A stretch of 64,000 nucleotides of DNA from Allomuricauda ruestringensis DSM 13258 (GTDB lineage Bacteria; Bacteroidota; Bacteroidia; Flavobacteriales; Flavobacteriaceae), in contig NC_015945.1 of the NCBI RefSeq assembly GCF_000224085.1, forward strand, positions 1,933,501 through 1,997,500, read 5' to 3'. The position numbers and the translations under genes were made by a program. The notes beneath the pieces were generated by a model. It saw only the letters and a list, made by a program, of their open reading frames with translations, ran no database searches and had not been told where the DNA came from. The stretch's first letter is position 1, and every line of letters begins with the position of its first letter. Below, one piece after another: positions 15,950-23,747 of this stretch.

Positions 15950-17218
15950 ATGAAAATAACATCAGCGGAAGAAGCGGTAGGAATTGTAAAATCAGGCGAC
16001 CGGGTCTTTTTCCAAGGAGCGGCCATGACCCCAAATGAGTTGATCGATGCACTCTGTGAGCGTCACGATGAATTGAAGGATGTAGAGATCATTTCCATCC
16101 ACACCGAAGGGGATGCAAAGTATACCAGAAAACCCTATTGTGATGCTTTTACCTTGAATGCCTGTTTTGTGGGGGGCAACGTACGGACCTTCGTAAACAC
16201 CTATATGGGCGACTATATTCCGGTTTTTTTGAGTGAAATACCTTGGCTGTTTGCCGATGAATATTTGCCCTTGGATGTGGCCTTTGTACAAGTATCCCCA
16301 CCGGACAAGCATGGATATTGTTCCTTGGGAGTTTCGGTGGATGTGGCATTGCCAGCGATTCGAACGGCAAAAAAAATCGTGGCACAGATAAATCCACAGG
16401 TACCCAGAACCCACGGTACTGGAATTGTCCATGTGGACGAGATATCTTATGCCATAGAGATCGATAGGGCCATTCACGAACATAATCCGACCGAAATATC
16501 GGAAGTAGAACATCAAATAGGCAGACATGTAGCATCCTTGATTGAGGATGGCGCTACCTTGCAAATGGGAATTGGGAACATACCCAACGCAGTGCTGTCC
16601 AACTTGGAAAACCATAAAAACTTGGGTATTCATACCGAAATGTTTTCTGATGGAGTATTGCCCTTGTTGGAAAGTGGTGTTATCAACGGAAAAGAAAAAA
16701 CGGTTAAACGAGGTAAAATTGTGGCTTGTTTTGCTGTAGGTTCCCGTAAGCTTTATGATTTTATAGACGATAACCCGATATGTGATTTTAGAGACTCGGG
16801 GTATACCAACGATACGGCCAGAATCCGAAGAAACCCAAAAGCAACCGCTATCAACAGTGCCATAGAAATTGACCTTACGGGTCAAGTTTGCGCGGATACT
16901 ATTGGCGGGTACCAATTCTCTGGAGTAGGTGGTCAAATGGATTTTATGCGTGGGGCATCGCTTTCTAAAGGAGGAAAGCCCATTATTGCCATGTCGGCCA
17001 CTACCAAAAAAGGTGTTTCCAAAATAACACCCTTTTTAAAACAGGGAGCAGGGGTGACCACCACACGTGCCCACATGCACTACGTGGCCACGGAATATGG
17101 TGTGGTGAATCTTTTTGGGAAAAATCTGCAACAGAGAGCCAAAGCGTTAATTTCCATAGCGCATCCAGACCATAGGGAGGAATTGGAAAAAGCTGCTTAT
17201 GCAAGATTCCACGGCTAA
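15950..17218 (+). CDS. Acetyl-CoA hydrolase/transferase family protein
   Basis: A 422-residue CoA-transferase related to 4-hydroxybutyrate and acetate CoA-transferases. The likely catalytic glutamate is E230 in 'GIHTEMFSDG', and the glycine-rich 'FSGVGGQMDFMRGA' CoA-pocket motif follows. Length matches the family (about 420-440). The gene lies 14 bp behind the TauE-like gene and ahead of a strong terminator, so it appears to be the last gene of the cco operon. That would couple CoA-ester exchange, for example acetate formation or reuse, to micro-oxic growth. The exact substrate is not deducible. Confidence 0.85.
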   Translation: MKITSAEEAVGIVKSGDRVFFQGAAMTPNELIDALCERHDELKDVEIISIHTEGDAKYTRKPYCDAFTLNACFVGGNVRTFVNTYMGDYIPVFLSEIPWLFADEYLPLDVAFVQVSPPDKHGYCSLGVSVDVALPAIRTAKKIVAQINPQVPRTHGTGIVHVDEISYAIEIDRAIHEHNPTEISEVEHQIGRHVASLIEDGATLQMGIGNIPNAVLSNLENHKNLGIHTEMFSDGVLPLLESGVINGKEKTVKRGKIVACFAVGSRKLYDFIDDNPICDFRDSGYTNDTARIRRNPKATAINSAIEIDLTGQVCADTIGGYQFSGVGGQMDFMRGASLSKGGKPIIAMSATTKKGVSKITPFLKQGAGVTTTRAHMHYVATEYGVVNLFGKNLQQRAKALISIAHPDHREELEKAAYARFHG

Positions 17219-17241
17219 AGATTTACAGGTTTAAAAGCAAT

Positions 17242-17278
17242 AAAAAAGGGGGCAATTTTAAAATTGTCCCCTTTTTTT
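17242..17278. terminator. Bidirectional terminator between the cco operon and usp2
   Basis: An 18-bp perfect stem: AAAAAAGGGGGCAATTTT followed directly by AAAATTGTCCCCTTTTTT, with one G-U pair and T runs on both strands. It lies between convergent genes and can end both transcripts. Confidence 0.85.
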
Positions 17279-17312
17279 GAATCGCATGAAACCAATCAAA
17301 AATGCAATCCGA

Positions 17313-18137
17313 TCAAATTTTAAAGGTTATTACAGGAGCTTCGGAATGATTGACAATATCTTCACCAATACTTCCCATAAAGAAGTGGGATAGACCCTTT
17401 CTGCCGTGTGTTGGAATACCGATTAGGTCAGCGGATATTTTGTCGCTGTAATTGATAACACCTTTTTCGACAGTATAGTCGTTAAATATCTCCACTCCAA
17501 TGTTTATTTTGGCCTCGTTCAGGAATTTGGAGATTTTTTCAGAAGCATCATTGGTGCTCAAAAACTCGTCCCCTGGAGTGTTTATATATACAAGGTGCAA
17601 CTTGGCCTTTAAAAGGCTGGCCATTTCTTTGGCTTTTTTTAGGGCAGGAACACTCTCTTCCTCAAAATCACAGGCAAAAACAAAATGCTTTGGATTAAAG
17701 CCATTGACCTCATTACCCTTGATTACCAAAACAGGAACATCGGAGGTTCTTACAACTCTTTCGGTGTTGGAACCAATAAAAATCTCCTGCAGGCCATCTG
17801 CACCATTGGATCCCATAACAATAAGATCGGCATTGTGTTTTTCCGCCACTTCGGCCACCTCACTGAACACTTTGTAGTGCTTTATAATGGGAACTACCTT
17901 TAGGTCTTTTAAATAAGGTTTGTCCAAAAAGTCGGTGAACCTTTGCTCTCCTAATTTTATAAGGTGTACCACCTGTTCTTGGGAAATATAACCAGATTCC
18001 CCCATAATGGCGGGAGAAAGTTCCAGCATGTGCAATACATATAGTTCTGCCTTGTGTTCTTTTGCTAAGGAAGCAGCAACTTTAAGGGCTTTTTCGGATT
18101 GGTTTGAAAAATCAACCGGTACGATTATACTGTTCAT
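17313..18137 (-). CDS. Universal stress protein, tandem USP domains (usp2)
   Basis: A 274-residue protein of two USP domains. Both have an intact nucleotide-binding signature: 'GSNGADGLQEIFIGSN' in the first and 'THGRKGLSHFFMGS' in the second, so both halves could bind ATP. It starts 17 bp downstream of hemN on the same strand, so the two are almost certainly one transcript from the FNR-type promoter at 19541-19583. Among the three USP genes of this block it is the only one with both signatures. Confidence 0.88.
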   Translation of the reverse strand: MNSIIVPVDFSNQSEKALKVAASLAKEHKAELYVLHMLELSPAIMGESGYISQEQVVHLIKLGEQRFTDFLDKPYLKDLKVVPIIKHYKVFSEVAEVAEKHNADLIVMGSNGADGLQEIFIGSNTERVVRTSDVPVLVIKGNEVNGFNPKHFVFACDFEEESVPALKKAKEMASLLKAKLHLVYINTPGDEFLSTNDASEKISKFLNEAKINIGVEIFNDYTVEKGVINYSDKISADLIGIPTHGRKGLSHFFMGSIGEDIVNHSEAPVITFKI

Positions 18138-18154
18138 TTTATTGTTTTTTTAGG

Positions 18155-19513
18155 TTAAACGGTCATGGAAAATATTCGGGTATTTGGTTTTTGTCGGTGC
18201 AGTTTAAGGTCAAATGCCATGCTAATGTTTCTTACAAAAGGCCTTCCTTTGTCGGTTACCTTAATTTTGGTGTCGTTTATTTCTACAAGTCCATCTGCTT
18301 CCAATTCGGATAAGTTGCCCAAGATATTTCCAAAATCCACCACTTCTTTTTCCTCGGTGTTCCAAGTAGTTTCGAATTGGCACATTATATTAAGAATATG
18401 CTTTCTCAAGATTTCATCTTCCGTATTTAGGATGTGCCCTCTAAAAATAGGGATAACTCCGTGCGAAACCAAATTCTGATATTCTTCCACATTCTTTACA
18501 TTTTGGGCAAATCCATACCAGCTATCGCTAATGCTCGATGCTCCCAAACCGATCATAAGTTTGGTTTTTGATGCGGTGTAACCCATAAAGTTTCGGTGCA
18601 GGGTGCCATTTCCCAGTGCTTTGTACAAACTATCGGTGGGTAGGGCAAAATGATCCATGCCAACATCCTTGTAACCGAACCCCGTGAGCATTTTTTTGCC
18701 CATTTCGTACTGTGCTTTTTTCTCCACGGACGATGGAAGGTCTTCATTTTTATAGCCACGTTGTCCGTTGCCTTTTATCCAAGGCACGTGAGCATAACTA
18801 TAAAAAGCGATTCTATCGGGTTTTATAGCATTGGTTTTTATCATGGTATTCTCCACATTGGCACAATCTTGAAATGGCAATCCATAGATGATGTCGTGTC
18901 CAACCGAGGTATATCCAATTTCTCTGGCCCATTCGGTAACATTTTTCACGTTCTCAAAGGGCTGTATCCGGTTTATGGCACGCTGAACGGTGAGGTTATA
19001 ATCCTGTACACCAAAGGAAACCCTTCTAAACCCTACATCGTAAAGCGCTTGTAAATGTTCTTTTGTGGTGTTGTTGGGATGGCCCTCAAAACTAAATTCA
19101 ACTTCGTCCGCCTTGTTTCCCAGGCGCACAATGCCTTCGATGAGCATTTTTAAATTTTCCGGAGAAAAAAAGGTAGGGGTGCCACCACCCAAATGGAGTT
19201 CCTTTATCAGAGGTTTGGAACCCAACAAGTCGCAATACAGTTCCCATTCCTTTAAAACTGCCTTTATGTAGGGTAGTTCAACCTCGTGTCTTTTGGTAAT
19301 GCGTTTATGGCATCCGCAAAAGGTGCACAGATTTTCACAAAAGGGGAGGTGTATGTATAAACTGATTCCTTCCTTTTGGCTTTCCCGATATGCTTTTAGT
19401 ACACTAGAATTCCATTTTTTTCCAGAAAAACTGTCCAGATCCCAATAGGGTACGGTTGGGTAACTGGTATATCGGGGTCCGGGAACATTGTATTTTTGAA
19501 CTAATCCACACAT
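18155..19513 (-). CDS. hemN: Oxygen-independent coproporphyrinogen III oxidase (HemN)
   Basis: A 452-residue radical-SAM enzyme that decarboxylates coproporphyrinogen III to protoporphyrinogen IX without oxygen, supplying haem for cbb3 oxidase under low oxygen. The N-terminal signature 'PGPRYTSYPT' is followed by the iron-sulfur motif C59-x3-C63-x2-C66 ('CENLCTFCGC') and the SAM-binding 'GGGTPTF'. The HemN C-terminal domain is present. These features separate it from the shorter HemW. I prefer the ATG at 19513, since an earlier in-frame start (19543) overlaps the -7 element. usp2 follows 17 bp downstream. Confidence 0.93.
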   Translation of the reverse strand: MCGLVQKYNVPGPRYTSYPTVPYWDLDSFSGKKWNSSVLKAYRESQKEGISLYIHLPFCENLCTFCGCHKRITKRHEVELPYIKAVLKEWELYCDLLGSKPLIKELHLGGGTPTFFSPENLKMLIEGIVRLGNKADEVEFSFEGHPNNTTKEHLQALYDVGFRRVSFGVQDYNLTVQRAINRIQPFENVKNVTEWAREIGYTSVGHDIIYGLPFQDCANVENTMIKTNAIKPDRIAFYSYAHVPWIKGNGQRGYKNEDLPSSVEKKAQYEMGKKMLTGFGYKDVGMDHFALPTDSLYKALGNGTLHRNFMGYTASKTKLMIGLGASSISDSWYGFAQNVKNVEEYQNLVSHGVIPIFRGHILNTEDEILRKHILNIMCQFETTWNTEEKEVVDFGNILGNLSELEADGLVEINDTKIKVTDKGRPFVRNISMAFDLKLHRQKPNTRIFSMTV

Positions 19514-19540
19514 CGTTGTATATATCATTACATTAAAATT

Positions 19541-19583
19541 CAAAATTACCTTAGGCAGGTTGCATAGAACATGATAATTGTCA
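19541..19583 (-). promoter_or_regulatory. FNR-type class II promoter of hemN-usp2
   Basis: Read on the minus strand: CTGAC-AATT-ATCAT (core 19572-19583), 23 bp, then the perfect -7 element TAATTTTG (19541-19548), 27 bp before the hemN ATG. Confidence 0.75.
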
Positions 19584-19623
19584 GGATTGGTGTGTAGAAT
19601 GGCAAAAAATGATTTTTAATGCC

Positions 19624-19666
19624 TGATGAGTATCATATTTTTCGTTATCCGAGCAAAGTATCTTTA
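19624..19666 (+). promoter_or_regulatory. FNR-type class II promoter of the GCS2/CBS gene
   Basis: CTGAT-GAGT-ATCAT (core 19624-19635), 23 bp, then TATCTTTA (19659-19666), 32 bp before the ATG at 19699. It is back-to-back with the hemN promoter, but each gene has its own palindrome. Confidence 0.7.
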
Positions 19667-19698
19667 AAGGACTTTGACTTACAATTAACTTAAGCTCA

Positions 19699-21543
19699 AT
19701 GGGAGAACATATCAGAAAAAGCACGTTTAGTGAAGCGGAACGGAAAGCGTTTGTCCAACATCTTATTGATGACGTCCAAACCTTGGAGCAAATGATTGCA
19801 GAAGGTATGATCGAAAATGATATCGTTAGGATTGGAGCCGAACAGGAAATGTGCCTGGTAAATGGCGATTTTAGGCCATCCCCCAAAGCTATGGAAATTA
19901 TCGAAGATGTTAACGACGACCACTTTACCACCGAATTTGCAACTTATAATATTGAGGCCAATCTCGACCCGTATAAGTTGGAGAAGGATTGCTTCGCCAA
20001 TATGGAGCAACAGCTACGAAAATTGTTGGACAAGGTGAAGAGAACTGCTGATGAACATGGTGTCAAGATTATTTTGACCGGTATCCTCCCTACTATAAGC
20101 AAGGAAGAGCTTGGTATGGATTTTATGACCCCAATACCCCGGTATTATCGGATAAATGAAGTTTTAAGGGCTTGGAGAGGGAATGATTTTTCGCTCAGGA
20201 TCAAAGGGGCAGATGAACTTTCACTGCATCATGACTCGGTACTTTTTGAAGCCTGTACTACCAGTTTTCAACTCCATTTGCAGATATCCCCCGATGACTT
20301 TATCAAAAGTTACAATTGGGCACAGGCCATTTCCGGTCCTGTTTTGGGAGTGTGCTGCAATTCTCCTTTGCTTTTGGGAAAAGAACTTTGGAGAGAGACC
20401 AGAATAGCCCTATTCCAACAAAGTTTGGATACCAGGGTTTGGACAAAAGCGGTAAAGGAACAAGTGGCCAGGGTAGGCTTTGGGGAGCACTGGCAAAAGG
20501 ATTCTGTGGCCGAGATTTTTAAACAAGACATTTCCTCGCACCGAATTTTACTTACAAAACCCATTACAAAAGGTTCGTTGGATGTGTTGCGGCATGGAGA
20601 AATCCCAAAATTGGAAGCACTGAGCCTGTTCAATAGTACAGTGTACCGATGGAATCGCCCATGCTACGGAGTGGGCAATGGAAAGCCGCATTTACGAATT
20701 GAAAACCGGTACATTCCCTCTGGCCCAACGGTAATCGATGAAATGGCCAATTTTGCTTTTTGGGTAGGGCTTATGGCCGGAAGACCGGAAAAGTATGACG
20801 ATATGCCTAACGTTATGGACTTTAGAGTAGCCAAGCTCAACTTTTTTAGAGCCGCCATGAGTGGAAGGCACACGGTGTTTTCATGGTTGGACAAGACTAT
20901 GACGGTAAAAGAAATTGTCAAAAAAGTATTGTTGCCCATAGCTTACAATGGATTGCGAAAATTCGATATTGATGAAAAGGATATTAATAAGCTCTTGGGC
21001 ATAATTGAAGCAAGAACGAAAAACGGTACAGGGGCCGAGTGGCAGATCAAAAATTTTAGGGAACTTAAAAAACAGATGAAGCTGGACAGTGCCATTGTGC
21101 AATTGACCAAATCCATGTACAATAACCAAGAGACCCAAACTCCCGTTCATCAATGGAAACCAATAAGGGGAATGGCCAAGACCAAGGAGTCGTTTCAATG
21201 GGTAAGACAGATCATGTCCACAAAGCTCATGAAGCTGTACGAAGATGATTATGCCAATTTGGCCATAGCCATTATGCAATGGAACAATATCCACCATATT
21301 CCTGTAGAAAACGGAAAAGGGAAATTGGTGGGGCTGCTTACCTGGAGCCATATCGAAAAGTTCGAAAAACTGGACAAGAAAGAAGCCAAGGTGTCTGATA
21401 TCATGGTCAAGGACGTAATTACCGTACAGCCCAGAACTGAAATAGAAACCGCAAGAAAAATGATGCACGATCACCAAATAGGATGTTTGCCGATTTGTGT
21501 GGATACCCATATTGTGGGAATCATCAGTAAAGTAGATTTGTAG
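19699..21543 (+). CDS. Glutamate-cysteine ligase-like (GCS2 family) protein with C-terminal CBS pair
   Basis: A 614-residue cytoplasmic protein. Residues about 20-470 resemble the GCS2 family of carboxylate-amine ligases, with the acidic metal/glutamate motif 'GAEQE' (46-50) and further motifs such as 'HHDSVLFEACTTSFQLHLQI' and 'RIENRYIPSGPTV'. Residues about 500-614 form two CBS repeats ('VRQIMSTKLMKLYEDD', 'VSDIMVKDVITVQPRTE'), which usually sense adenine nucleotides. It may join glutamate to an amine under energy control, but its substrate is unknown and it need not make gamma-glutamylcysteine. An aspartoacylase-like gene starts 2 bp downstream. It is driven by an FNR-type promoter. Confidence 0.85.
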   Translation: MGEHIRKSTFSEAERKAFVQHLIDDVQTLEQMIAEGMIENDIVRIGAEQEMCLVNGDFRPSPKAMEIIEDVNDDHFTTEFATYNIEANLDPYKLEKDCFANMEQQLRKLLDKVKRTADEHGVKIILTGILPTISKEELGMDFMTPIPRYYRINEVLRAWRGNDFSLRIKGADELSLHHDSVLFEACTTSFQLHLQISPDDFIKSYNWAQAISGPVLGVCCNSPLLLGKELWRETRIALFQQSLDTRVWTKAVKEQVARVGFGEHWQKDSVAEIFKQDISSHRILLTKPITKGSLDVLRHGEIPKLEALSLFNSTVYRWNRPCYGVGNGKPHLRIENRYIPSGPTVIDEMANFAFWVGLMAGRPEKYDDMPNVMDFRVAKLNFFRAAMSGRHTVFSWLDKTMTVKEIVKKVLLPIAYNGLRKFDIDEKDINKLLGIIEARTKNGTGAEWQIKNFRELKKQMKLDSAIVQLTKSMYNNQETQTPVHQWKPIRGMAKTKESFQWVRQIMSTKLMKLYEDDYANLAIAIMQWNNIHHIPVENGKGKLVGLLTWSHIEKFEKLDKKEAKVSDIMVKDVITVQPRTEIETARKMMHDHQIGCLPICVDTHIVGIISKVDL

Positions 21544-21545
21544 CT

Positions 21546-22748
21546 ATGACTTTAGTTCACAATATAGCATGGGATGAAACAGTTAGGGTTGATAGAATCA
21601 TTGATCATGTTAAAGGTAAGAAGGGAGGTCCGACCGTAGTTTTTTTTGGGGGTATTCACGGGAACGAAACAGCCGGTGTTTTTGCTCTAAAAACTGTTTT
21701 TAATGAAATCAGAGCAAAAAAAATCGGCATAAGCGGGGAAGTCTATGCCATTTCTGGAAATTTGGGCGCCCTGAAAAGTAGACAGCGTTTTCAAGATGAG
21801 GACCTGAACAGGATTTGGTTTCCGGAAAGGATAGAACGTATTGTTGGAAATAAAGAAATTCATCATAACGAGGAGAAAGAACTGAACCAGCTTTATCGGT
21901 TGATTCAGGACATCCTAAAAAACAGTAATCCTCCCTTTTATTTTTTGGACCTTCATACCACATCGAGCCATACCTCGCCTTTTATGGTGCTCAACGATAG
22001 TTTGCTGAACCGTACGTATGCATCCAATTATCCATTGCCCATTATCTTGGGGATAGAGGAGTATCTTAAAGGGGCTTTATTGAGCTATATCAATGAACTG
22101 GGCTATGTTTCCCTTGGTTTTGAAAGTGGGCAGCACAATGATGGTGAAGCCATACAAAATAGTATTGAGTTTATTCGCTATTCCTTGGCATTGACCCGGT
22201 CCGTTGATTTTTCGGAACGGGAGAAAGGGCGATTAAGGAATAAAATAGCAGCATCTGGAACGGTATCGCATAAGTTTTACGAAATATACCATCAGTATGA
22301 TATTGGTCCGCAAACCACTTTTAAAATGTTTCCGGGCTTTGTCAATTTTCAAATAGTGCCAAAGGATGAAAGTTTGGCACTTGTTGATGGTGTGGTGTTA
22401 AAAACGACCAAAAAACGGCAGATTTTTATGCCTCTATACCAAAAACAAGGGAATGAAGGCTTTTATTTTATTAGGCCCATACCTAAAATTTGGTTGTGGC
22501 TGTCCAAAAAATTAAGAAGGTTCAAAGTAGACCATATTTTAGTGAAATTGCCCGGTGTGGAATGGGAAACGGATATGAAAGATACCCTGATGGTTGACCA
22601 GAGGGTGGCCCGTTTTTTCACCAAATCATTTTTTCACTTGTTGGGTTACAGGGCAAGAAAATTGGATAAAAACCATTTAGTGGCCAAAAATAGGGAGAGT
22701 GCTTCAAAATCTGAGGAATATAAGGGAGCGGCTTGGTTCAAAAAATAA
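21546..22748 (+). CDS. Succinylglutamate desuccinylase/aspartoacylase-family zinc hydrolase
   Basis: A 400-residue M14-like zinc enzyme. Zinc ligands are visible as H38-x2-E41 in 'GGIHGNETAG' and H137 in 'LDLHTTSSH'. The 'EDLNRIW' motif (85-91) and the 'GFESGQH' catalytic segment follow. The family removes acyl or aminoacyl groups from amino acids or peptides. The C-terminal part beyond about 300 is longer than in AstE and has no function I can name. It starts 2 bp after the GCS2/CBS gene, so the two are one operon and may make and cleave the same amide. Convergent with tonB. Confidence 0.85.
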   Translation: MTLVHNIAWDETVRVDRIIDHVKGKKGGPTVVFFGGIHGNETAGVFALKTVFNEIRAKKIGISGEVYAISGNLGALKSRQRFQDEDLNRIWFPERIERIVGNKEIHHNEEKELNQLYRLIQDILKNSNPPFYFLDLHTTSSHTSPFMVLNDSLLNRTYASNYPLPIILGIEEYLKGALLSYINELGYVSLGFESGQHNDGEAIQNSIEFIRYSLALTRSVDFSEREKGRLRNKIAASGTVSHKFYEIYHQYDIGPQTTFKMFPGFVNFQIVPKDESLALVDGVVLKTTKKRQIFMPLYQKQGNEGFYFIRPIPKIWLWLSKKLRRFKVDHILVKLPGVEWETDMKDTLMVDQRVARFFTKSFFHLLGYRARKLDKNHLVAKNRESASKSEEYKGAAWFKK

Positions 22749-22775
22749 AAAGGCCCAAGAAATTGACTTGGACCT
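22741..22775 (-). terminator. Terminator of the tonB-like gene
   Basis: On the minus strand the hairpin AGGTCCAAG / CTTGGGCCT (one mismatch, 7-base loop) is followed by a T-rich run (TTTTTATTTTT). It overlaps the 3' end of the convergent aspartoacylase-like gene. Confidence 0.6.
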
Positions 22776-22800
22776 CTATCTTCGGGCTATGTTTCGGTTT

Positions 22801-23529
22801 TCAGTTTTGCATTACAAAATTTATAGGTATGCTATACTTTACACTTACTTTTTTTCCACGTTGTTCGCCTGGTTTTACTTTGGGCAAAGATGCAATAATA
22901 CGTTCGGCCTCTTTTTCCAATAGCTTATCCGGACCTCTTTTTTGTATACCGGTCACCTGACCGTTTGAATCGATTACAAACTGTACGTGGACCCTACCTG
23001 TTATCCCCATTTCCAAAGCAGATGGTGGATAATTGAAATTGGCTTTGATATGCTCCTGCACCTTTTGGTTAAAGCAATCTTTGCGTTCTGCTTGAGTTTG
23101 TAGATGCTCGCATCCAGGGAACACAGGAACATATTCAATTACTGCAAAGGGAACTACAATTTCTTCCTCCACTTCCTCCACTTCAACATCTTCGATTTTT
23201 ACAACAACATCCTCGATGTAGGTTTCTTGACTGCTTTCGGTACTTTCAATTACGGTTTCTTTCACATCTTCCACATCCTCCACAATCTCAATTACATCAG
23301 GTGCAGATGGCGGGGGCGGGGGCGGTGCGGTTCTGATTATTTCGGTAATGGGTACATCTTCCTTAAGTTCGTCGGTTACCTGCACAACTTCCGAAACTTT
23401 GGATTCCTCTTCATAGAACTTTACTTCAAAGGATTGCCATGTCATGAACAACACCGAAGTAAGTCCTATCATGAAATATAGACTGCTGTTGCGTCCAATT
23501 TCTGCGTTTGAGTTCTTTTTTGGTTTCAT
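22801..23529 (-). CDS. TonB-family energy transducer with acidic linker
   Basis: A 242-residue protein with one N-terminal membrane anchor (about 16-33), a periplasmic linker, and a C-terminal TonB domain (about 150-242; 'GITGRVHVQFVID', 'VKYSIPINF'). TonB transmits proton-motive force to outer-membrane receptors. The linker holds a short 'PPPPPP' run but is otherwise rich in Glu, Asp and Val (about 85-140) instead of the usual Pro-Lys repeats. No exbB or exbD is adjacent; a set lies at 41.8-44.1 kb. Its promoter (23552-23594) has the FNR-type layout, so it may be a low-oxygen-specific TonB. Confidence 0.88.
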   Translation of the reverse strand: MKPKKNSNAEIGRNSSLYFMIGLTSVLFMTWQSFEVKFYEEESKVSEVVQVTDELKEDVPITEIIRTAPPPPPPSAPDVIEIVEDVEDVKETVIESTESSQETYIEDVVVKIEDVEVEEVEEEIVVPFAVIEYVPVFPGCEHLQTQAERKDCFNQKVQEHIKANFNYPPSALEMGITGRVHVQFVIDSNGQVTGIQKRGPDKLLEKEAERIIASLPKVKPGEQRGKKVSVKYSIPINFVMQN

Positions 23530-23551
23530 GACTGCTACTATTTAACTATGT

Positions 23552-23594
23552 TAAAGGTAGCGCTCTTCAAAATCAGAAAATATGATAATAATCA
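23552..23594 (-). promoter_or_regulatory. FNR-type class II promoter of the tonB-like gene
   Basis: Read on the minus strand: CTGAT-TATT-ATCAT (core 23583-23594), 23 bp, then TACCTTTA (23552-23559), 22 bp before the ATG. Confidence 0.7.
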
Positions 23595-23621
23595 GGTTGA
23601 GCCCTTCGGCTACGCTCAGGA
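23594..23621. repeat. Dispersed palindromic repeat, 'CTTCGGCTACGCTCAG' variant
   Basis: TTGAGC ... GCTCAG arms around CCTTCGGCTAC. It belongs to the intergenic repeat family seen again near 39.1, 39.6, 58.4, 61.3 and 62.6 kb and directly abuts the tonB palindrome. Confidence 0.5.
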
Positions 23622-23747
23622 TAAACTATGGTCGAAACAGCTTTGTTTTTTGAATTACTGATATCTCTACTGGGTGTTAGAGGATAAATCATTCTTCGTA
23701 GTATGATACTTGTCATAGATTCACCTTTTCAATAAAAGCTATGTTCT

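Noticed and set aside
15992..16936. 314-codon reading frame antisense to the CoA-transferase gene
   Set aside because: Shadow of a well-supported gene; translation shows no recognisable domain.
23576..23692. 39-codon minus-strand frame starting near 23692
   Set aside because: It consists partly of the dispersed repeat and overlaps the tonB promoter palindrome; no support as a gene.
23704..23715. TGAT-ACTT-GTCA palindrome between tonB and the ROK gene
   Set aside because: It lacks the C/T flanks, has no TAnnTTTR 23 bp away on either strand, and is 175 bp from the nearest start codon.
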